From the NCBI RefSeq assembly GCF_038396755.1, contig NZ_CP149822.1, positions 2,108,001 to 2,172,000 of the forward strand: a stretch of 64,000 bases of DNA, written 5' to 3'. Position 1 is the first letter of the stretch. Every line of letters begins with the position of its first letter. This document shows positions 1 to 9,900 of the stretch, one piece after another. The translations under genes were made by a program, and so were the position numbers. The notes under the pieces are model-generated. The model was not told the DNA's origin. It worked only from the letters and a program-made list of their open reading frames with translations, and ran no database searches. Source of the stretch: Chitinophaga pollutisoli. Lineage in GTDB: Bacteria > Bacteroidota > Bacteroidia > Chitinophagales > Chitinophagaceae.

Positions 1-1565
1 CCTTTCGAAGATGAGTTGGCCTTAAAATCCCTGATCAGTTCATCAGGATTAACGTATTGAGCTGAATTGTCTGGGGTAGTAACTTCAGAAACAGGTGTGG
101 TTGCATAATATAAAACGGCCTGTAACTGTTCGTTGTCTAACACTGGCAAATTCTTGATATACCAATATAAAAGGCCATTTTCATCTTTATTCCATAATAA
201 CGACAGCAGCTTTTCTTTGACCGATTTTTCCTTTTTTAAAGATGATTTTAATTCATCCAAAATCTCCAATTGTTCCTTTCTAATTCGGACAATGTTTTCG
301 AGTGTTCTATACTTTTCTAGATAAGGTTTCGCAAATGCGATTTCCTTTTTTATATCTTGATTATACCTGCTTAAAATATCAATTTTTTGTATCTCATTGT
401 TCCAGCTACCAGCTATTTCAGGAAGTATAAACATTTTAAGCTCGTTGATATCTTCGCCCAACTTTTCTATGCTGGTGGTTAATGTTTCATAACGGTTGAA
501 CATATTAAAATTTGCATCTGCTTCCTCGTAACCCTGTTTTATTACTTTTTCTTCCGCCGGAAGATTTTCGATGGCTGTTTTAAGTTCATCAAGTTCAATT
601 TGATGGGTTGCTATCGCTGCCTTGCCTTCTGCTTCTCTATCCTGTAGTTGCTTTAATTCTATATACGCGTTATGTAATTCTGCTTCTTTAAATGATTTGA
701 ATTTTGCTTTATGAGACTGCTCCAATTCCCTTAAGCTGATTAACCTTTTTTGCTTGTTGGATAGGTTCTGAATATCCTTATTCAAGCTTTCATATTCTCG
801 CAAAATCTTTTCAAGCTCGGATTGCTCTTTCTGAAAGTTGGAAAGAATATCTTCATCGGATTCTTCAAAGAGAAATTCTTTTAAGTTTCTGGAAGCTTGG
901 TTGCCACTCAAATTCAGTGTTTTAGCTTTTGAAAAGGATTGTATTACCTTAGCAAAGGCTTTTAGATTTTTATCCTGGCTGAGATTCAGAGGAAGGATAT
1001 TTTTATCATAAAGAAATTTATAGTACGTGTTGGCGCTTTCATTATTACCGAAGAAGTTGAGCCGAAGTCCCTGTTTTTCGTAGAGGAATGTTGCTAACTC
1101 CTGTATGTCAACTATTTCTTTCTCTCCTGACTCTTTTTCTTTCAATAGGTCTCTGGCGAAGATTAGCCCTTCTTTTTCAAGCACCAGTTCATTTATTTTC
1201 AGGTTCATATCTGCCTGCTTGGTGACAACAAAAGGAATAATACGTTTGCCTTTCTGACTGTTTATTTGTATTCCTATAGTTATAAATTTTCCTGTGTCAA
1301 CTTCGATATTCAAAAAGCAATAGGCGTATTTAGTTTTATAGGGAAGCGTACTGATTTGTCGTTCTTCTTTTTTTACACCATCAGTCCCGAATTTGATGAG
1401 ATCCTTATCATATACAAATACCATTTGGAGTAAATCTGCAATAATGGATTTCCCTACGCCATTGGAGCCAACAAAATCTGTTCTTGTCGGATGAAAGAGG
1501 TAATCGTGTACATAATGCTTCAGAACACCTACGGTGGATAAGGAGTAGATTCTTGGATAACTCAT
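1..1565 (-). CDS. SMC/JetC-like ATPase of a condensin-type defence complex (partial, runs off left edge)
   Basis: About 521 codons are open from an ATG at 1565 to the window edge; the C-terminal half, with Walker B and signature, is outside. The N-terminus carries a Walker A motif GSNGVGKS at about residues 33-40 after an FHPTRTDF segment. It is followed by a long charged stretch from about residue 230 that looks like coiled coil. This matches the SMC-like ATPases of the Wadjet (JetC) and MksB/MukB groups, which load on DNA with a kleisin and a KITE subunit and restrict plasmids or phage. The start overlaps the stop of the upstream KITE-like gene as ATGA, so translation is probably coupled. 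A nuclease partner (JetD) would be expected just left of the window. SMC-like ATPase is firm; the Wadjet assignment is inferred from gene order. Confidence 0.7.
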   Translation of the reverse strand, partial: MSYPRIYSLSTVGVLKHYVHDYLFHPTRTDFVGSNGVGKSIIADLLQMVFVYDKDLIKFGTDGVKKEERQISTLPYKTKYAYCFLNIEVDTGKFITIGIQINSQKGKRIIPFVVTKQADMNLKINELVLEKEGLIFARDLLKEKESGEKEIVDIQELATFLYEKQGLRLNFFGNNESANTYYKFLYDKNILPLNLSQDKNLKAFAKVIQSFSKAKTLNLSGNQASRNLKEFLFEESDEDILSNFQKEQSELEKILREYESLNKDIQNLSNKQKRLISLRELEQSHKAKFKSFKEAELHNAYIELKQLQDREAEGKAAIATHQIELDELKTAIENLPAEEKVIKQGYEEADANFNMFNRYETLTTSIEKLGEDINELKMFILPEIAGSWNNEIQKIDILSRYNQDIKKEIAFAKPYLEKYRTLENIVRIRKEQLEILDELKSSLKKEKSVKEKLLSLLWNKDENGLLYWYIKNLPVLDNEQLQAVLYYATTPVSEVTTPDNSAQYVNPDELIRDFKANSSSK

Positions 1566-2236
1566 GGCGCTTCATCATTTTTAAGTTGCTGGCTAAATGC
1601 ACTAAAATCCTGAAGCTCCTCCTGGTACAGTTTGGCCAAACGGTGAATGGCCGGTCTTAACTCAAAAACCAGGTCTTCGTTCCTTCCCGATTGTCTTTCT
1701 ACCCAGCCTAACTTATCAAAATTCTCTATCGTCTTGCTGAATCTTGTATGCACTTCATTCCATTCCTTCTCATCATAAGACGCTCTGATGTCATTGAACA
1801 AAATCCGTTTGTAGGCTTCCTGATGATCACTCTCTAATATTTGTGTTTTGATGTCATTCCAGTAAATAACCTTTTCTTCGTCAAAATACTTCTGGTAGTA
1901 CATATCCAAAAGCGTCAATCCAATTAGTGTTTGTAATTCAGTGAGTTCTTTATTACGGCTTGCATCACTTAATTTCCCCTTCCCGTTTTCTGTGAAGTCG
2001 AGATAATAATACCGGCTTCCGTCAGAGATATCGGAAACGAGATTAAGCCGGTACAGATTGCTGTAAAAACTGCTCCACTGCGACTCATAGCTTTCCAATA
2101 CGGTATATTCTGTATAATACTTGTGGTCAATATGTTTGCCCGATAATAACAGTATATTAATGTCTGCAAAATGTTTTTTAACGCGCTCCTCCGTTAAAAA
2201 AGAATAATCGCTTATTTCGTAATTTTCGTTTTCCAT
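1562..2236 (-). CDS. KITE/JetB-like subunit of the SMC complex
   Basis: This 224-residue protein has no signal peptide or membrane segment and is rich in charged helices. Its position between the kleisin-like and SMC-like genes is that of JetB (DUF4194), MksE or MukE, small winged-helix dimers that bind the kleisin. The C-terminal half (EKEWNEVHTRF and following) could form a winged-helix domain, but I cannot prove this from sequence alone. It overlaps the kleisin gene end by about 25 bases and the SMC gene by 4 bases (ATGA). Identity therefore rests mostly on size and context; a profile search against DUF4194 would settle it. Confidence 0.55.
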   Translation of the reverse strand: MENENYEISDYSFLTEERVKKHFADINILLLSGKHIDHKYYTEYTVLESYESQWSSFYSNLYRLNLVSDISDGSRYYYLDFTENGKGKLSDASRNKELTELQTLIGLTLLDMYYQKYFDEEKVIYWNDIKTQILESDHQEAYKRILFNDIRASYDEKEWNEVHTRFSKTIENFDKLGWVERQSGRNEDLVFELRPAIHRLAKLYQEELQDFSAFSQQLKNDEAP

Positions 2237-3568
2237 AACGATAGATCTTGTTGGGATAAGTAAATAATTTTTTGTTCTACAGCAATGAATACATTGCTAT
2301 GCTCTGAAGTATAGGCTGTCATCCGAGAAGCTACCTGATAAGCGACGGACAGGTCTTTTTCTTCCTCCACGATACTATTCATTAATTCATCTAAAGACAA
2401 TTGTCCCTTGCCTTCAAGAATATCTTTAGCTTTATCAAACCATTGATTGATGATTTGTTGCCGGTTGATTTCTTTTGCTATTTTCTGCTTTTCGTTATGT
2501 TCATAGGTTTCATCAGCCTCAATATTTACAATGATATTAGGTTTCGGAAGTTCAAACTCGTAATATCTTGGATACAACATCCTAACAGGCTCATATACCA
2601 CTTGCTTTAGCGGAAAATTGTTGCTGAACCTGATACCTTCGGCAGTATATTGTGAACTTTCTAAGATTGTCCTATGCAGTTTTTTTAGTTGTAGCCTAAA
2701 AAGGCTCGTGCAGAAAACTGTTCTTGCAACTCGGTCAGTTTTTCACTGGCGTGATTGATTTGTCTACGAATAATGTGTACTTTTTGGTCTGCCGAATTGA
2801 AAAACTCCCTGATATCCGTATATATTTCCTGAGCCCTTTCCCAGTTATTTTTACTTTTCTGTACATTGTCTGTATCAAACTTTCCATCATCTTCCATTTT
2901 TCTATAAAACTGATCTACTACATTTAGCAGGTCACCAAGAAATTTGTCCTTGGAAATAATAGCCTCCGTAATATCTTCCGCTCTTTCTCCGAACTTTCTA
3001 AATACAACGGTAAACGCCCTTACTAAAGTAGTGGCGCTTTGTTCGTCTTCTTTTCGGAGAATATCGTTTAGCTCTTTGTAAGCGTCCCGTAATTCATCCT
3101 CCAATGATTCTAAATGATCGGTGATAATTTTCTTCGAACCTTGAATGAATATCCTTCCGAACTTTCTTTCAAGCTCTTCAATGGTCTTGATTTCACCGTG
3201 ACGTAGGATAAATGAATCCTGAACACTTTTTTTAGTGGATGATTCTTGTATGGATTTTCTAACTTACTTATCATCAAATCGACTACATTCTTTGCGTAGT
3301 CCGTCAGATAATATTTCCAAGGCTCATCGGGATGACTCCGTAGGAAATAGTGAAATAGGTTATCTTTAATATTGCTCCATTGCCGAACGGAATCCAGATT
3401 AAAATCGGTTTTTATATCCGTCAGGATCTCATTGATCTCCTTTTGTGTAAAGTATTCTTCGATTTCTCGATTTTTGAGTTTGTCATAAAGAGCAATAATT
3501 AAATAGCCTCCGTCAAATTTCGGCGGAAGAAGAAAGTCGTACCTTTTATAGAGACCTTGTTTATTCAC
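2212..3568 (-). pseudogene. Kleisin/JetA-like subunit, split by two frameshifts
   Basis: Three consecutive frames (3568-3110, 3104-2685, 2601-2212) together read as one protein of about 455 residues, the size range of JetA/MksF-type kleisins. The first starts with GTG 27 bases after the nitrilase gene. The first break falls at a T7 run on the plus strand (3227-3233); one extra base, or a -1 slip on A AAA AAA, continues the protein as KKSVQDSFILRHGEIK. The second break is at A5 (2698-2702); one extra base gives ARAFFRLQLKKLHRT. The middle segment is acidic and helical. Because both breaks are one-base shortfalls in homopolymers, assembly error, real decay and, for the first, programmed frameshifting all remain possible. 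A broken kleisin would disable the SMC complex. Confidence 0.55.
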
Positions 3569-3595
3569 TGAGGTTATTCTTGAAGAATTACTTTA

Positions 3596-4819
3596 TTACA
3601 GTACAGATTTATTATTTATTCTGTTTAGTACGTCCTCTAATTCAAATTCAGGTGGTAAGGGTTTAAATGTCTTGTCATCTTTGGTAGTTGCGTACAATTC
3701 TCTTTGAAATTCACGTAGCGTTTTAATATTAATCTCGCCAACCAGAATGGTATCATTATCCCCGCCCTTTAATTTTAAAATATCTTTTCGTTCCGTTTTA
3801 GAAGGTTGTGTAATCCTTGTATCTCCAAATTGACTGGTATTTACCTGAGCCACATAGCTGTGAAGATCCCTTGAAATAGATTCTACAATATTGGAGAAAT
3901 AATTAGTATCAGGATTCCATTCTGAAGCAACCAATAAGTCAATTTTACCTTTAAAAATACTTCTGTGCTTTACATCTGCCAGTTCAAAGCAATAGTAGGG
4001 GCTAAAATAAATTCCCTTCCATATAAACAAATCATAGCAATACTGTGATGGATGTGGTACTTTACAATGATTGGATTGTATCATCAATGCTTCTGCATGA
4101 GAATAATGATTTTTCAATCTGTACACTACAACAGCGTCTTTTATTCCGCCCTTTTCAAAGGGAAGTATAGTGACAATAAAGTTGAAAGAAACTCCATCAG
4201 CAGTAACATGTTCAAGCCCCGTTACTACGAGCTTCTGTTCATTAGCGACAAACCATGTAATTCTATCTAAAAACTCAATTGGTATGAAACACTCAGGAAA
4301 AAGCAAAATGTCAGCTTTTTCTTCTTTGGTCTGATCGAATATCTTACGCAGCGTCTTAAATCGCCCGACAAGATTTCGTGTATTTCTTATGCCTTTTTTT
4401 ATATTATCCTCTAATACCTTTGTATTTGCTACTGCAATTCGGGGTGTCGTTATTTTTTCGTCATTATTAATTGCAAACTCTTGCCTTAAAATGAAACGTG
4501 ATCTATTTTGTTCTCTTCCAGGACGTACCTTTCTTTTATAAATTTCCTGTTTATATGCGTTTATATCATCAAATTCGTATGAGGCCCAATGAAATTGATT
4601 GGCTGATACGTAATAGTCAAATGCCCGGTCTAAATAGAAATGCTCTTTGTCTTTATCATGAACCAAATTGTTAATGTTGACTATCGTTTTATGTTCATCG
4701 TCTAATTGGGTGTCTTGTTTAAATTGGCTCAAATTCTCATAAAATATCGCAAGACAGCATTCCCAGAATTTAACTGCCCTGGGAGAATGCTTTAATTTCT
4801 GTTCGTCGATTTGATACAT
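3596..4819 (-). CDS. Nitrilase-fold (C-N hydrolase) protein paired with a defence reverse transcriptase
   Basis: A 407-residue protein whose central part is a carbon-nitrogen hydrolase domain. The Glu-Lys-Cys triad is visible: E176 in LLFPECFIP, K236 in YRLKNHYS and C277 in SPYYCFELAD, so the active site looks intact. The first 125 or so residues lie outside the nitrilase fold and have no recognisable domain. The ATG overlaps the reverse transcriptase stop as TGATG, which implies coupled translation. Nitrilase domains are known fused to or encoded with reverse transcriptases of the defence-associated UG group (DRT type 1 is the fused form). The substrate of these domains is not known to me, so only a role as partner of the RT is inferred. 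Confidence 0.75.
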   Translation of the reverse strand: MYQIDEQKLKHSPRAVKFWECCLAIFYENLSQFKQDTQLDDEHKTIVNINNLVHDKDKEHFYLDRAFDYYVSANQFHWASYEFDDINAYKQEIYKRKVRPGREQNRSRFILRQEFAINNDEKITTPRIAVANTKVLEDNIKKGIRNTRNLVGRFKTLRKIFDQTKEEKADILLFPECFIPIEFLDRITWFVANEQKLVVTGLEHVTADGVSFNFIVTILPFEKGGIKDAVVVYRLKNHYSHAEALMIQSNHCKVPHPSQYCYDLFIWKGIYFSPYYCFELADVKHRSIFKGKIDLLVASEWNPDTNYFSNIVESISRDLHSYVAQVNTSQFGDTRITQPSKTERKDILKLKGGDNDTILVGEINIKTLREFQRELYATTKDDKTFKPLPPEFELEDVLNRINNKSVL

Positions 4820-6912
4820 CAGAAAGGAATTTTTAGGTCGGTGAAATTTTGATAATCCTTTGCCTCTCTTATTGTGTAAGACAATAGTGGTTGTGCTGTA
4901 TAATGATGTCTTAAAAGATTGGACTGCCTATATCTTCTTATGAAATAAGACTCTTCATCAGTTGGGCTATATTTAGTCTGGAAAAAATTAAACTTGCCCT
5001 TAAAAGTATTGAACGAAAACTGATAGGTTCTTTTTACATCTCGAATTTCCGAAAGGAATTTAGGGTAAAGTGATAATGCCAGTTCATTTGCATTTTCGAG
5101 ATACTCAGACATGCTTTCTCGGTACACGTCCGGAGATAGTTTCGTCCGTTTTTTCTGGGTTGCTAAGCCATCTATTGCTCTACAACAATTAATATAAAAG
5201 TCAACATAGGCTTTTGGCTTTTCATTTACCAACAGGAAGACAAATATTCTTTCCCAAAGGGTATATAAGTTAAGTGCATTTTCACCTTGGAAAAAGGTAA
5301 CGATTTTATCAGCTTCTTCAGTAGAAACTTTGTCCGCTTGGCGGAGAGAACTAAATATTTTCTTAGATAAATAGATGGATAATCCAAATTTGTCTTCCTT
5401 ATAATCTTTTAATGTGCGAATTTTACCTTCAGTGCCATCGTACAATAAATGATAAGCACTTTCTTCAAAGTCCTCAAGGTCTTCTTCATCATTGTAATTT
5501 CGAAATTCACTGGATTTTTCTTCGAGATCACGCTTTAATTTGTCTATAACCAATGATGATTCGTATTTGTCAAAATAGTAAAGTAAGGTTTTATCACTTT
5601 GACAATAAAGTCGAGGGAAACTATTCAATTTGAAAACTCTTTCCGGCTCTTCATTCGATCTATTAATTTCCAATATGGAAGGTGCATCAATTAAAGAAAT
5701 AATCGGATGAAAATTTAGTAAGACAAACTGTTCTATATCAGTTAAGTTATTATCAAAATCATCTGCAGATAGATGCTCATCACTTCCAAATAGTATTCGC
5801 TTCTTAAGATCGTATCTCGGTTTTTCACTATTGACCCAATCTCTATATTGTTGAAAATTAAAATTGAGCTCGTGAATGGCGTCTTTGCTAATGTTATCAG
5901 GCAATACAGGATTAGTTATCACCATTAATATGTCATCTACATATCTGCCATAATACACAGGCCTTGCGTGCTTTATAATCCGGTCGTCAAAATCTTTCAG
6001 GTAATCATTGGCAAGCACAAAAGAAGATAGCAGTCCTATAGGTAAAATATAATGAGTAAATTCATTTTCATCTACCACCTCCCCTGCAAAGTCGTAGGGG
6101 ACTTTAATTTCAGATACTTTTCTAGTGAAAATTTTATGTACTTCCTCAAATATTGTATATAAGTTACTTAATGATTGATTGACTTTGTTCTTATAAGGTG
6201 ATCTTATTTTCTCGGGACGTAAACGAACAGAATAAAAGAAGTCCCTGATGTCTAAATTAAGTATTAGAATATCTTTGCCGTCACTCATATTTTCTCTGGC
6301 TGATTCTACAGCATCATCTCTCCATTTCTGATATTGTCTAGGGTAAGGCTTGAATAAGCCAGAGCCTTGAACAACAGCGGCTTTTTCCTTATTTAAAATA
6401 AGTCTATTGCCCAGGCAACCTTCGAAAAGTGAGCTATCCAATTCCGGCCCCTCTTTTAGTATCCACAAGACAGAGATAAGATGAATTTCGATTGGTGCAT
6501 CAATAAATACTGTAGATCTTTCAATATTGTACTGGTCATGTATTCGTTTATTTGTAATTATTTTTGATTCTAAATTTCCATTTTTAAGTTTTTTAGGAAG
6601 AAACTGTGCTTTTATTCGACCTAGAAAACGGTTAAAGAATTTTGGATTCTCTTTATATTGATTTAAGGCTGCTGTTAATACTTTCAGTTTCTTTTCATAG
6701 TAGCAAAGGCCATCATCCTCTTCCACCTCGACATCATATTCATCTGCAAAGCTTTTATATTCTGTCAACGTAACAATCAAATCGTCCGAGTCTGAAAGGC
6801 CAGTTTCAAAAATTGCCAGTTGCTTCCTCATAAATAGGTTAGTCGAATCATAATAGATGTATGATTTCAACTTTATGTATGCTTCAAAAACTTCTTCGTA
6901 TGTATATTCCAT
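4819..6912 (-). CDS. Defence-type reverse transcriptase (UG/DRT class, nitrilase-associated)
   Basis: A 697-residue protein with reverse-transcriptase palm motifs: LNLDIRDFFYSV at residues 219-229 (first catalytic Asp), PIGLLSSFVLAND at 291-303, and the catalytic YVDD at 324-327. The next 350 residues are helical with no named domain. It lacks a group II intron maturase or HNH domain. No template or variable repeats are visible nearby (against a diversity-generating retroelement), and no msr/msd-like region adjoins it (against a retron). The partner nitrilase suggests the class 1 UG RTs. It begins 6 bases after the helicase stop and ends in a TGATG overlap with the nitrilase gene, so all three are probably made together. 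Its template and product are unknown. Confidence 0.8.
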   Translation of the reverse strand: MEYTYEEVFEAYIKLKSYIYYDSTNLFMRKQLAIFETGLSDSDDLIVTLTEYKSFADEYDVEVEEDDGLCYYEKKLKVLTAALNQYKENPKFFNRFLGRIKAQFLPKKLKNGNLESKIITNKRIHDQYNIERSTVFIDAPIEIHLISVLWILKEGPELDSSLFEGCLGNRLILNKEKAAVVQGSGLFKPYPRQYQKWRDDAVESARENMSDGKDILILNLDIRDFFYSVRLRPEKIRSPYKNKVNQSLSNLYTIFEEVHKIFTRKVSEIKVPYDFAGEVVDENEFTHYILPIGLLSSFVLANDYLKDFDDRIIKHARPVYYGRYVDDILMVITNPVLPDNISKDAIHELNFNFQQYRDWVNSEKPRYDLKKRILFGSDEHLSADDFDNNLTDIEQFVLLNFHPIISLIDAPSILEINRSNEEPERVFKLNSFPRLYCQSDKTLLYYFDKYESSLVIDKLKRDLEEKSSEFRNYNDEEDLEDFEESAYHLLYDGTEGKIRTLKDYKEDKFGLSIYLSKKIFSSLRQADKVSTEEADKIVTFFQGENALNLYTLWERIFVFLLVNEKPKAYVDFYINCCRAIDGLATQKKRTKLSPDVYRESMSEYLENANELALSLYPKFLSEIRDVKRTYQFSFNTFKGKFNFFQTKYSPTDEESYFIRRYRQSNLLRHHYTAQPLLSYTIREAKDYQNFTDLKIPF

Positions 6913-6918
6913 ATTTAC

Positions 6919-9900
6919 TTATTTGCTCGTTATTACCTTAAGATTAATATCTGCAAACTCCTTGATATAGGTAGCTGTAACACCTAGCAATGTTAAAATA
7001 TCATCAGAAGCATTTGCTTTTGACAATCCTGGCTGGACAATCAAAATTTCATATTCTACAGGGATTTCGTTTTTTAATACCCCTAACAACCTCGCCAAAT
7101 CATTTCTGTTACCCTTTTCAAGTCGGGAACAGGAGAGGCCGTTCTTTGATTTAGTTTCACGTCCAAAGAGATGATTGATGAAGTCCTTGCCGGATTTATG
7201 CTTCCAATGCACGGATTTTTGAGCTTGCCCACACACTTCATAAAAATTTTTGATCTGGTTACTGACTACGCCATCCAAAGCGAACTTTAAATGATATAGC
7301 TTAATTTCAATTTTATCACTATGTGCTTTAATAGTTACGACATCAGCAATTTCACCAGAATAGTCATCATCATAGATGACATCAAAATCTTCTTGCTTTA
7401 GCTGTTCTATGACTTTGTATTGAATAGAATCAACTTTCTTAGGTTGTATACCTTGTGCTTCGTTTCTTAGATTTACGCCAGCCCAGTTCCAGGATATGAG
7501 TGCATCTTTAGGATAAATACCTATCTGCTGTTTGAGCTCATAGTACTCGTTTCCTGTAAGCGCAGAACCATCAGCAAACCAAACTGTAGGAATGAATTTT
7601 TCGAAGAATTCTGCACCACTGATTTTAATACGACCAAACTGAACTTCTATAGGTTCTTTTGATTGTTGAGTTATTTTAAAATCTGCAAACGTGTCATCTC
7701 CGTCTTTCTTTTCAAACAATTCCAGCTTAAAAACTGCTTCTTGTGTTTCGGATTTAAGAGAAAACAACAAATCGCTACCTATAGATGGATTAACCAAGCA
7801 TAATTCTATATTGGAGAGGTCGTATTTTACTCCGTCTATAATGAAATTATATTTGGTTTCGACATCGAGGTAAATATCCGTATCCCAATCTATCCATACA
7901 GGAAATACATTTGGAAGATCTGTTCTAAGTGTTGGAATAAGCGTTTCTCTAAGAATTTGATTAGGATCAATATTTTCATCAACTAGTTTATTTCCTAATG
8001 CTATACACCAATTTTTAAACTGTTTTAAATCTCCCTGAAGTTTTGTCCATATTCTTCCTTTGTATGAAGCTCCGATATTAACAGGTTTACCTATTTCAAA
8101 ACCAGTACCCATCACAAAGGCTTTTTCTCCTCTTTGTTTTTCAGCAAGGCTCAATGCTTCTCCGACATCACTTCCCACCATCATCCTAAAACGGATATTT
8201 TTACCTAGAAACTGCCTTAATCCAACGTTTTGCAGCTTAACTCTTTTGATATTATAAAAAGTCTTAAAAACATCTATTCCTTTGACAAGCTCAGCGTTAT
8301 CGCCTATTATTGCTTGAGCCAATTCGGTATAAAGACTTCCATTGTCCGAACTATTTATAAACAGAAGATTGTTTTTGGTTTCCCAATAAACTATAATGAT
8401 GTCCCATTGAATATCATAAATTTCCCGTTTATCATGTACCCATTCTACATCAAGCCTTTTACCGGTGACAATAACTAGCATATTATGTTCCCGATTGATA
8501 TCATGGAATTTAAATTCGAGGTTGTCATAGCCGGAGATTCCTTTTTGAAAATCACCAGGGTGCCAAGCATTGGTTTTATTCTTATAAACAACTGTGCTTA
8601 GTTTAGGTCTGATATTCTGAAAAGGGATGTTGGCATTGTCCAATTTCTTAAAGCCACTCATGAAATCCTTAAATTCTACCTGTTCATTCACTTGACCTGA
8701 ACTCGCATCTGAAAGAATTTCATTCCAATCTGCATCCGTAGCATATAAATCAGCTAATTCTGCCCTCACATCGAGATCAGCAATATTGGCAACGAAAGAG
8801 GCATCGCCAAGCTTTTCATCATATTTAGTTCTTGTAAAACGACCTGCCAACTGTAATGTAATGGGAAGACTCTTTCGAATATCGTGAAATGCGGCTATTT
8901 TCAATTCTGGCAAATCGAAGCCTTCACCAAGCATATCAACACAAACGATTATTCTTGTCTTCTTTAGAAGTATCTTATCATAAGTCTCCTTAAAATTGGG
9001 TGCCCCAGAATAAATTACAACCGGATTAAGGTCTTTATGAACTTCGTATAATTTAAAAATTTCTTTTGCCCGCTCTTTTGTAGCACAACGAGCCATAAGG
9101 ATGTGATTGTAAGGACTTGCTAAATCTGAACGTAAGCGTTCAACAGCCACCTTAGCAATTTCTTGATCCGCTTTTTCTTTCTCATATTCACGGATAGAAA
9201 TGAACTCTATTTTTTTATAATAGCCTTGCTCTTGCGCTTTCTTTAAGGGGAAGTTGGAAATAATCTTTCCATCCAGCCTTTTTCCATCATTTCTAAATGG
9301 GGTCGCAGTAAATTGAATTATCTTTTCGTTATCGAATTTATTCCGGAACTCGTTCCATGAAAACGCTTTCACATGATGGGCTTCATCAATAAATATATGG
9401 CTGAATGCTTTGGAGAAAAGCTCTTGAGTTTCGTTGGCCTGATTGGTAAGCCAACTCATCGTAGTTACGACTACGTTGCATTTTTCTAAAAATTCAGTAA
9501 CCTCTTCAGTACCGTCAAATTTATTCTTAATAACCCCAACAATTGGATATAAAGACTTTTCGCCAACAACACCAAACTGTTTTAGCAACCCTAAATTGAA
9601 AAATTTTTCAGCTATCTGATTTCGCAAAGAATCGGAAGGTACCGTAACTAGAAGTTTTTCACATCTGTTAGCTACCAGCGTAGCTAACATAGTTTCTGTC
9701 TTACCTGTACCAGTAGGCATTACTACGGTTGCGGCATCTAATGGAAGTTTCAGATGTCCCATTATCATGTGCAATGCAGCAATCTGTGGCTGTCTTAATC
9801 CTGGATCGTTTTTATCTTCTTCCTTATATAGAAAATCATTTTTCCATGATTGAGTAATTTCACTGGGCGAGTACTCTTTTAGAAGAGGGTGCTTCCCCCA

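Noticed and set aside
4819..6912. Reverse transcriptase as group II intron, retron or diversity-generating element
   Set aside because: No maturase or HNH domain, no msr/msd-like gap beside it, and no template/variable repeat pair seen; the nitrilase partner fits the UG defence class.
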